A DNA stretch of 5,323 bases. Source: an uncultured Bacteroidota bacterium (lineage in GTDB: Bacteria; Bacteroidota; Bacteroidia; Chitinophagales; Chitinophagaceae). The stretch lies in the NCBI GenBank assembly GCA_903905685.1, contig CAIVHI010000185.1, positions 1-5,323 of the forward strand, in the 5' to 3' direction. Made by a program: the position numbers and the translations under genes. The notes beneath the pieces were generated by a model that saw only the letters and a program-made list of their open reading frames with translations, did not search any database and was not told the origin of the DNA. Numbering within the stretch: position 1 is the first letter of the stretch; every line of letters begins with the position of its first letter. Below are positions 1 to 4,998 of this stretch, piece by piece.

Positions 1-333
1 CAGGTGCTGATACCTTTTATTGCCAAAAAGTGCTTCCCCCCCGATGTAGAAAAGGCATTGCTGGCCTATTTGCAAAACCCCGCGGCAAGTACCTGTACCG
101 ACCCTCGCCTTTACAAAGCCCTGTACCGCTATGATGATAAAAAGCCCGGCTTCAAACTGGTAGACCAGATGCAGGTGGGGACCATTTTCGAAACCGACGA
201 CCATACCGCTTACCAAATTATGGAAAAATTGAGGTCCAGGACAAAATGCAGGCAGTTGAAAACGGGCAAAGTCTACTTGTTTCCGGGAATTATGGAGGTT
301 CGCGAAGTCTCGCCCCCGGTAGGCCCCCAATAG
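1..333 (+). CDS. SprT-like zinc metallopeptidase, C-terminal part (5' end outside window)
   Basis: The last 110 residues of a protein whose start lies before the window; the reading frame is open from base 1 and ends at TAG 331-333. The block resembles the C-terminal half of Bacteroidota SprT-like proteins: FPPDVEKALLAYL (residues 12-24 of the fragment), NPAAS followed by Cys32, a YDDKKPGF segment (44-51), and a basic stretch ending in TGKVYLF (88-94). In this family the catalytic HExxH zinc site sits in the N-terminal half, so it cannot be checked here. The fragment has only isolated cysteines (11, 32, 83) and no CxxC pairs, so it lacks the zinc ribbon seen in E. coli SprT. SprT/Spartan relatives are cytoplasmic proteases, and some act on DNA-protein crosslinks; the role of the Bacteroidota branch is not established. 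The last ten residues (Pro/Val-rich) look like a nonconserved tail. Assignment is from remembered family pattern. Confidence 0.75.
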   Translation, partial: QVLIPFIAKKCFPPDVEKALLAYLQNPAASTCTDPRLYKALYRYDDKKPGFKLVDQMQVGTIFETDDHTAYQIMEKLRSRTKCRQLKTGKVYLFPGIMEVREVSPPVGPQ

Positions 334-372
334 CTACGGTGCACCACGATGGCTGTTTGCCCGTTTTAATGT

Positions 373-380
373 TACATTTG
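373..380 (+). promoter_or_regulatory. candidate -7 promoter element for accA
   Basis: TACATTTG matches the Bacteroidota -7 consensus TAnnTTTG exactly and lies 18 bases before the chosen accA ATG, in the 65-base gap after the SprT-like gene. No TTG lies 17-23 bases further upstream; the nearest TTTG (356-359) is only 13 bases away. Half of the promoter signature is therefore missing, and read-through from the upstream gene is equally possible. Confidence 0.3.
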
Positions 381-398
381 CCTCCACAATCGCCGATT

Positions 399-1373
399 AT
401 GCAATTTCTGGATTTTGAAAAGCCGATAGAGGACCTCTATCACCAAATCGACAAACTCAAAGAAGTATCCGCAAAAAACAAAGTGGATGTTTCCGGCAGC
501 ATCCGCGAGCTGGAAGCAGCCATCGAAACCACAAAGCAGAATATCTACCTGAATCTGACCCCTTGGCAACGCGTGCAGTTGAGCCGCCATCCCGAGCGTC
601 CGTATACATTGTTCTATATCGATAAAATATTTTCCAACTTCACCGAGCTTTTTGGCGACCGCCAAGTAAAGGACGACAAAGCCATGGTGGGCGGCATGGC
701 CGAACTTGCCGGAATGCCCGTGATGGTGATGGGCCAACAAAAAGGGGTGAACACCAAAATGCGACAGTTGCGCAACTTTGGCATGGCCAACCCCGAAGGT
801 TACCGCAAGGCATTGAGACTCATGAAGATGGCCGAAAAATTCAACCGCCCGGTAATCACGTTTATCGACACCCCCGGGGCTTTTCCGGGCTTGGAAGCCG
901 AAGAACGCGGCCAAGCCGAGGCCATTGCCCGCAACCTATTCGAGATGGTGAACCTTTCGGTGCCTGTGGTCTGCATCATTATAGGCGAGGGTGCATCGGG
1001 TGGCGCATTGGGCATAGGCATAGGCGATAAAGTGGCCATGCTGGCCAACACTTGGTACACGGTTATCTCTCCCGAGAATTGCAGCACCATCCTGTGGCGC
1101 AGCTGGAATTATAAGGAAAAGGCTGCCGACCAACTCAAATTGACTTCCCAAGACATGTTGGGATTCGGCTTGGTAGATGACGTGATACCCGAACCTATTG
1201 GTGGTGCACACGCCAATCCGGATTTGATGGCGGAGAAACTAAAAGAATACTTGGTTAAAACCATTACGGATTTGACTGCTGTGGATGCTGAAACGCGCAT
1301 CACTAACCGCATTGACAAGCTGTCGAAAATGGGCTTTTATGACGAGCTGCCCGAAGAGGCCGACGCCAATTAA
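399..1373 (+). CDS. accA: acetyl-CoA carboxylase carboxyltransferase, alpha subunit
   Basis: A 324-residue protein (E. coli AccA is 319). With AccD it transfers the carboxyl group from carboxybiotin on the biotin carrier protein to acetyl-CoA, making malonyl-CoA for fatty acid synthesis in the cytoplasm. It is recognised along its length: FLDFEKPI (3-10), an N-terminal helical region, RHPERPYTL (63-71), GDRQVKDDKAMVGG (86-99), NFGMANPEGYRKALRLM (126-142), FIDTPGAFPG (155-164), AEERGQAEAIARNL (167-180), GEGASGGALGIGIGDKV (196-212), VISPE (222-226) and PEPIGGAHANP (264-274). The glycine-rich segments form the crotonase-fold acyl-CoA site. The start at 399 is chosen because it gives MQFLDFE, matching the family N-terminus; in-frame ATGs at 246 and 369 would add residues not expected in the family. 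There is no clear Shine-Dalgarno site, which is usual in Bacteroidota. The zinc ribbon belongs to AccD, whose gene is not in this window. Confidence 0.97.
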   Translation: MQFLDFEKPIEDLYHQIDKLKEVSAKNKVDVSGSIRELEAAIETTKQNIYLNLTPWQRVQLSRHPERPYTLFYIDKIFSNFTELFGDRQVKDDKAMVGGMAELAGMPVMVMGQQKGVNTKMRQLRNFGMANPEGYRKALRLMKMAEKFNRPVITFIDTPGAFPGLEAEERGQAEAIARNLFEMVNLSVPVVCIIIGEGASGGALGIGIGDKVAMLANTWYTVISPENCSTILWRSWNYKEKAADQLKLTSQDMLGFGLVDDVIPEPIGGAHANPDLMAEKLKEYLVKTITDLTAVDAETRITNRIDKLSKMGFYDELPEEADAN

Positions 1374-1402
1374 ATTTTCGATAAATTATTGCCCCTACCC
1401 GG

Positions 1403-1426
1403 TTAAACCTTTCCATTCAGGTTTAA
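1403..1426. repeat. 8-bp perfect inverted repeat between accA and dapA
   Basis: TTAAACCT (1403-1410) and AGGTTTAA (1419-1426) are exact reverse complements around an 8-base loop (1411-1418). In RNA one G-U and one G-C pair could extend the stem outward. The repeat begins 30 bases after the accA stop and ends 13 bases before the dapA ATG. Only TCTT follows the right arm, so it is a poor intrinsic terminator on the plus strand. It could be a weak attenuating hairpin in the dapA leader or a site for a dimeric regulator. Confidence 0.5.
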
Positions 1427-1439
1427 TCTTAAACATCAA

Positions 1440-2333
1440 ATGAAAATGCACCAAAAGTTCAGTGGTACCGGTGTTGCCCTCGTAACACCATTTGACGAAT
1501 TTGGGAAAATAGATTTTGAAGCGCTCGAACAGCTGTTCCTGCACGTTGTGAAAGGCGGGGTAGACTACGTGGTGGTACTAGGAACCACTGGCGAGTCTCC
1601 GACACTTGGCTTCGATGACAAGCAATCCATCCTTTCTTTCATCATAGACCTCAACGTATCCGTTCAAATACCGATAGTGTTTGGCCTTGGCGGGAACGAC
1701 ACTGCCGACATTATTCATCATTTGCACACCTACGATTTGCACGGCGTCAGTGCGATATTGTCGGTATCGCCATATTACAACAAACCAACCCAAGAAGGGC
1801 TTTACGCCCACTATAAGGCTATTGCAGAGGCATCCCGCTTGCCCATCATCCTCTATAATGTTCCCGGGCGCACCGGCAGCAATCTACTCCCCGATACCGT
1901 GTGCCGCTTGGCACGAGACTGCCGTAACATTATTGGCGTAAAAGAAGCATCGGGCAACATTGTGCAGTGTATGGAACTGACCCGCATAAAGCCGGCAGAT
2001 TTTTTGGTGATTTCGGGAGACGACAACTTGGTGTTGCCGCAAATGGCCGTGGGCATGAACGGCATCATTTCGGTTGCGGCCAATGCCTACCCTAAAGAAG
2101 TGAGCGAGTTGGTCAACCTCATTTATGCAGGCAAGTACGAGAAAGCATCGAAGCTGTTCTATAAGATGTTGCCGGGCATAGACTTGATGTTTGCCGAGGG
2201 AAATCCGTCGGGCATCAAATATTTCATGAGCAAATTGGGGCTATGTAAAAACCTGTTCCGTTTGCCTATTGTGCCCGTAAGTATGGCAACTGCGTCCAAA
2301 ATCGACGCTTTTATGGAAGAGTTTGCCAAGTGA
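1440..2333 (+). CDS. dapA: 4-hydroxy-tetrahydrodipicolinate synthase
   Basis: A 297-residue class I (Schiff-base) aldolase, close to the usual length of about 292. It condenses pyruvate with aspartate semialdehyde, the committed step to diaminopimelate and lysine, in the cytoplasm. Visible motifs are GTGVALVTPF (9-18), GTTGES (48-53), SPYYNKP (110-116), LYNVPGRTG (138-146) and IGVKEASGN (165-173). By alignment to E. coli DapA, Lys168 is the Schiff-base lysine (Lys161), Tyr139 the proton relay (Tyr133), Thr49 and Tyr113 the other triad members (Thr44, Tyr107), and Arg144 the substrate-binding arginine (Arg138). At the lysine feedback site, E. coli His53 and His56 are replaced by Phe58 and Lys61. 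ATG 1440 and ATG 1446 are both possible starts; neither has a clear Shine-Dalgarno site. The gene ends 11 bases from the convergent pseudouridine synthase gene. Nearby dapA homologues such as N-acetylneuraminate lyase are less likely given the intact motif set. Confidence 0.95.
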   Translation: MKMHQKFSGTGVALVTPFDEFGKIDFEALEQLFLHVVKGGVDYVVVLGTTGESPTLGFDDKQSILSFIIDLNVSVQIPIVFGLGGNDTADIIHHLHTYDLHGVSAILSVSPYYNKPTQEGLYAHYKAIAEASRLPIILYNVPGRTGSNLLPDTVCRLARDCRNIIGVKEASGNIVQCMELTRIKPADFLVISGDDNLVLPQMAVGMNGIISVAANAYPKEVSELVNLIYAGKYEKASKLFYKMLPGIDLMFAEGNPSGIKYFMSKLGLCKNLFRLPIVPVSMATASKIDAFMEEFAK

Positions 2334-2344
2334 CCTTTAAAGCA

Positions 2345-3424
2345 TCACGACCGGACCGACCCACCCGTGTAGTTTCTCCATTTCTGCAATACTTGTGCAA
2401 TGTCGTCGGGCAACTCCGAATCGAACTGAACCCATTCTTTGGTGAACGGATGGATAAAACCAAGTTGTTTGGCATGAAGCGCGTGGCGTGGAAGCGTGTC
2501 GAAACAGTTGTCTACAAATTGTTTGTACCGGTTGAACACCGTACCCTTCACAATTCGGTCCCCTCCATAAGAAGCGTCGTTGAAGAGTGGATGCCCGATA
2601 TGCTGCATGTGCACGCGAATCTGGTGGGTTCTGCCGGTTTCCAAACGCAGCTCCAATAAGGTTGCATAGTTGAACCTTTCCAAAACCTTGTAGTGCGTAA
2701 TGGCCTCCTTGCCATAGTCGCCATCGGGAAAGGCATCCATGACTTTACGAAATCGGAGATTCCGCCCCACGTGGGCGTTTACGGTGCCCTCTTCCCCCTC
2801 AAAATCGCCCCACACTAGGGCGAAATACCGTCGGTAAACCGTGTGCTTCTTAAACTGGGCGGCCAAAAAATTCATCGCTTCGGTTGTCTTTGCAAGCAAT
2901 ATCAATCCACTTGTATCTTTATCTATACGGTGAACCAAGCCAACGCGACTCAATGAATCGGGATTGAGCGCAGCTTGCTGAAAATGATAAGCCACGCCAT
3001 TGATGAGTGTACCCGAATAATTACCGCAACCGGGATGCACCACCATTCCCGGTGGTTTGTTGATTACCAACACATAGTCGTCCTCATAAACGATGTTGAG
3101 GGGCATGGATTCGGGTATAACCTCCATACTCTCCGGCTTGCGCGTCTCAAAAAGAACAATTTCATCCAGCGCCTTGATTTTGTAGTTGGACTTGACGCGC
3201 TCATTGTTCACCAACACCATCCCCTCATCTATAGCCTGTTGCAACTTGTTTCGTGTGGCACCCTCAACACGGTTCATCAAGAACTTATCGATACGCAGCG
3301 GCTCTTGGCGCTTGTCGGTAACAATGCGGACCCTCACCACTGGCTCGCCAGACTCAACTTCCCCCGATTCAGACTCCGGATCTTCATCATCCCAAACTTC
3401 TTCGATATCTTGAGGGTTCATCAT
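2345..3424 (-). CDS. rluD: RluD-type 23S rRNA pseudouridine synthase (RluA family)
   Basis: A 359-residue protein with an acidic, probably disordered N-terminus (residues 5-27), an S4 RNA-binding domain (about 43-95, RIDKFLMNRV...LVNNERVKSNYKI), and an RluA-type catalytic domain (about 108-335). HRIDKDTSG (165-173) carries the catalytic aspartate Asp168. Other family blocks are INKPPGMVVHPG (121-132), LETGRTHQIRVHMQHIGHPLFND (261-283) and RHALHAKQLGF (313-323). RluD in E. coli modifies helix 69 of 23S rRNA (positions 1911, 1915, 1917). The S4 domain plus sequence style favour RluD over RluA, which lacks S4; RluC is the main alternative. Two adjacent ATGs (3422-3424 and 3419-3421) could start it. 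It lies 30 bases downstream of the redox membrane protein gene on the same strand and converges with dapA. The short acidic extension appears usual for the Bacteroidota branch. Confidence 0.93.
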   Translation of the reverse strand: MMNPQDIEEVWDDEDPESESGEVESGEPVVRVRIVTDKRQEPLRIDKFLMNRVEGATRNKLQQAIDEGMVLVNNERVKSNYKIKALDEIVLFETRKPESMEVIPESMPLNIVYEDDYVLVINKPPGMVVHPGCGNYSGTLINGVAYHFQQAALNPDSLSRVGLVHRIDKDTSGLILLAKTTEAMNFLAAQFKKHTVYRRYFALVWGDFEGEEGTVNAHVGRNLRFRKVMDAFPDGDYGKEAITHYKVLERFNYATLLELRLETGRTHQIRVHMQHIGHPLFNDASYGGDRIVKGTVFNRYKQFVDNCFDTLPRHALHAKQLGFIHPFTKEWVQFDSELPDDIAQVLQKWRNYTGGSVRS

Positions 3425-3428
3425 CTTG

Positions 3429-3436
3429 CAAAAGTA
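3429..3436 (-). promoter_or_regulatory. candidate -7 promoter element just before rluD
   Basis: Read on the minus strand, TACTTTTG matches TAnnTTTG and ends 4 bases before the first rluD ATG. If used, transcription would begin at or very near the start codon, giving an almost leaderless message. No TTG occurs at the usual 17-23 base spacing, so this may be chance, with rluD simply read through from the upstream gene. Confidence 0.22.
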
Positions 3437-3454
3437 AGGTAAACAAGGCCCGCG

Positions 3455-4495
3455 CTAATTTTGGCGTATGGGCTCGGCCGAGCGCATCCACTGCTCCATG
3501 ATTTTCGGATCGAGCTGGTAATAAGTGCTACGGTATTCTACCGTGTCGTTGTTGATCCAGTAAATAGCCGGGACACCACTCAGTGCCCCGGAATCCAAGC
3601 CCGCCTTTATCATGGCATCGAATTCGGGGTTGTGTTTGAAAAACTCGTAAGGCACGTCTGCCGACTGTGTGGCATCGAAAAAGTCCTTTAAGAGCGGTTG
3701 CGGTCCGTCGAGCACCATAAACACGGGTATGGCTGGATGCTCATGGTGGATGATTGACAACAGGTGTGCCGCCTTGCGGCAGTGCGGACACGTAAGGCTC
3801 ATGAAAGATACGATATGCTTACCCTTGCGCAACTCAATTGCCGGAACCGGGGTATCGGGGGCAAACGCATAAAGGGGTTCCAAATTGATGGGCTTGCTCG
3901 CCTTAACTGGAGCCGTGCCCGTATACATGGGGTTGATGATGAACGGCAACGAAAATGCCACCAAGGCCAGCAACAAGGCCACATATTCCTGCCGTTTGAA
4001 CGGCTTGATGGGATATAAAAACCAAAGAAGTGCCGTTACTGCAATCATAATAAGGTTCTTGACGATTGCCGCCAACGGCGTCATGGCTACACTATCGCCG
4101 AAGCAACCACAGTTGCCATTGTTGCCCTGCTTGGCCAATACTACCAGCAGGTAGACGATGAAGCATGCCAAAATGGCTACGATGGCCCGGTAGGTAATCT
4201 TCCGAAGGAAAATGTGGAATGTGAGAAATAAGGCCAACAGCAACTCAAAGCCTATCATGAGCCGCGCCAAAACGCCCGTTAGGAACAAACTCTTAAATCC
4301 AAAATCGAGAAAAGACCATTGGAAATTGTCGAAGGCATTATCGTTGGCATAGAGTTTCATGCCCTTCACCAGCACGCCACACTTGGTATATGCAGAGTAA
4401 TAAAATACTGCGGCCAATGCAAACATCAGCAGTAAACCTGCGAACCGCGTCAAGTAGAAGCCTATACTTTTGGATATCGAACTGTTGCCAGACAT
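3455..4495 (-). CDS. MauE/DoxX-like redox membrane protein fused to a DsbA-like thioredoxin domain
   Basis: A 346-residue protein. The first half is a MauE/DoxX-type bundle with predicted membrane segments at about 15-34, 68-97, 103-121, 141-160 and 170-190. The loop after segment three carries the MauE-like block NGNCGCFGDS (127-135, Cys129 and Cys131). The second half (about 200-340) is a thioredoxin fold with CPHC (236-239), the same active-site sequence as E. coli DsbA, and a likely cis-proline in SGVPA (Pro309). Basic loops RKITYR (98-103) and KPFKRQ (164-169) fit the cytoplasmic side, which places the CGC loop, Cys39 and the thioredoxin domain in the periplasm. The likely role is forming or shuffling disulfides in envelope proteins; MauE itself supports disulfide formation in methylamine dehydrogenase. 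It resembles Bacteroidota DoxX proteins of the BT_3928 type. AAAGGG lies about 10 bases before the ATG. The preceding gene on this strand is a cysteine-rich lipoprotein. The substrate is unknown. Confidence 0.87.
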   Translation of the reverse strand: MSGNSSISKSIGFYLTRFAGLLLMFALAAVFYYSAYTKCGVLVKGMKLYANDNAFDNFQWSFLDFGFKSLFLTGVLARLMIGFELLLALFLTFHIFLRKITYRAIVAILACFIVYLLVVLAKQGNNGNCGCFGDSVAMTPLAAIVKNLIMIAVTALLWFLYPIKPFKRQEYVALLLALVAFSLPFIINPMYTGTAPVKASKPINLEPLYAFAPDTPVPAIELRKGKHIVSFMSLTCPHCRKAAHLLSIIHHEHPAIPVFMVLDGPQPLLKDFFDATQSADVPYEFFKHNPEFDAMIKAGLDSGALSGVPAIYWINNDTVEYRSTYYQLDPKIMEQWMRSAEPIRQN

Positions 4496-4551
4496 AAATA
4501 AATCACCCTTTCACTGCTGCACGGAATGGCGGTCGTCACTCCATTACATAA

Positions 4552-4800
4552 TCAATACAGGTAGCAGGAATCTACGGAGTAGGTATTGTTCTTGTGGTAA
4601 ACGCCCGAAGCCTCCGTACAAGTGGACTGCGCATTACCCTTGGTGTCGGTGATGTTGTATTCCGAATAAGTACTGCTTGGCAAGCCAGGGGCATTGGTAT
4701 AATTAATGACGCAATGGCATGTGTAGGTCTTGGTGCATGAACTGAATGCAACCAAAATGGTAATAGCCAACGCCGAAAAAACGGAGAACTTTAATTTCAT
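4552..4800 (-). CDS. small cysteine-rich lipoprotein, function unknown
   Basis: An 82-residue protein with a lipoprotein signal: MKLK, a hydrophobic stretch (5-19) and Cys22 in AFSSC, followed by TKTYTCHC. After the acylated Cys22 there are four cysteines (28, 30, 61, 79), enough for two disulfides. The mature part of about 60 residues has a YTCxC start, a central Y..TDTKGNA block (49-57) and a C-terminal cysteine, a layout I associate with small uncharacterised Bacteroidota lipoproteins. No acidic K-D/E-type surface export signal follows the lipid cysteine, so it may face the periplasm. The start at 4800 is preferred over upstream in-frame ATG 4848 because it begins the signal peptide directly and has TAAGGA ending 4 bases before it. 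The gene ends 56 bases before the redox membrane protein gene. I do not know a function; it could be a substrate or partner of that protein. Confidence 0.75.
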   Translation of the reverse strand: MKLKFSVFSALAITILVAFSSCTKTYTCHCVINYTNAPGLPSSTYSEYNITDTKGNAQSTCTEASGVYHKNNTYSVDSCYLY

Positions 4801-4810
4801 GAAGTCCTTA
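4801..4810 (-). promoter_or_regulatory. Shine-Dalgarno site overlapping an upstream stop codon
   Basis: On the minus strand the bases TAAGGACTTC precede the lipoprotein ATG. AAGGA is an anti-16S match, with a rather short 4-base spacer. Its first bases form the TAA stop of the upstream 46-codon frame, an arrangement typical of translational coupling. It decides the lipoprotein start at 4800 and is one of the few clear ribosome sites in the window. Confidence 0.45.
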
Positions 4811-4948
4811 TTTGGCCATGAAGGTAAGCAGAAACACAATGCCGACAAAATCGGGCTTGTTTGCCATGTAAAGCCGATTCGCGTAGCGGTTTACCATTGT
4901 GCAAAGTGCGGCAAGAATAGCCGGCCCTATTGCGCGCCGAGCGACCAT
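4808..4948 (-). CDS. possible 46-residue hydrophobic small protein
   Basis: An open frame from ATG 4946-4948 to TAA 4808-4810 on the minus strand. The product is basic and partly amphipathic at first (MVARRAIGPAILAALCTMV), then NRYANRLYMANKPDF, then a hydrophobic tail (FVGIVFLLTFMAK). The only cysteine is Cys16. Support for a real gene: it fills the space between the divergent spacer and the lipoprotein, its stop lies 7 bases before the lipoprotein ATG and shares bases with that gene's Shine-Dalgarno site, and an AT-rich stretch sits just upstream. The frame stays open further upstream, to an ATG at 5176, but that would overlap the divergent membrane protein gene antisense. An internal ATG at 4897 would give a 29-residue form. 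I do not recognise a family; a small inner-membrane or membrane-bound peptide fits the composition. It could also be untranslated leader. Confidence 0.45.
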   Translation of the reverse strand: MVARRAIGPAILAALCTMVNRYANRLYMANKPDFVGIVFLLTFMAK

Positions 4949-4949
4949 T

Positions 4950-4980
4950 TTGGGCAATTGGCATTTACTTTTTACTTTTA
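4950..4980 (+). promoter_or_regulatory. candidate promoter for the TPR/GT-C-like membrane protein gene
   Basis: TTG (4950-4952) and TACTTTTA (4973-4980) are separated by 20 bases, within the 17-23 base range of Bacteroidota promoters; the second box matches TAnnTTTG except for the last base. Transcription would start about 10-15 bases before the ATG at 4999. The -7 region includes a 7-bp tandem repeat, TTTACTT twice (4964-4977). The left end lies 2 bases from the ATG of the divergent 46-codon frame, so both directions would share this spacer. Confidence 0.4.
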
Positions 4981-4998
4981 TCCGTAGCAACCTCAAAC

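Noticed and set aside
246..398. N-terminal extension of accA from ATG 246 or ATG 369
   Set aside because: The added residues overlap the SprT-like gene in another frame (from 246) or give a nonfamily leader (from 369); AccA family proteins begin at the M..FLDFE block, which fits ATG 399.
372..914. Minus-strand 180-codon open frame inside accA
   Set aside because: It lies antisense to strongly conserved AccA sequence, its His/Phe-rich product resembles no family, and it is a frame shadow.
1681..2083. Other-frame open frames on both strands within dapA
   Set aside because: They overlap the conserved DapA active-site region and show no protein family features.
2335..2342. CTTTAAAG palindrome between the converging dapA and rluD genes
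   Set aside because: The 8-bp palindrome has no loop and is too short and AT-rich to act as a bidirectional terminator; the 11-base gap leaves no room for one outside the coding ends.
2975..3442. Plus-strand 155-codon open frame across the rluD start
   Set aside because: It is antisense to the S4 and catalytic domains of rluD, with no recognisable domain and no separate start signals.
4525..4545. AATGG...CCATT hairpin between the lipoprotein and redox fusion genes
   Set aside because: The stem is only five base pairs with an 11-base loop and no T-run follows on the minus strand, so it is not a credible terminator.
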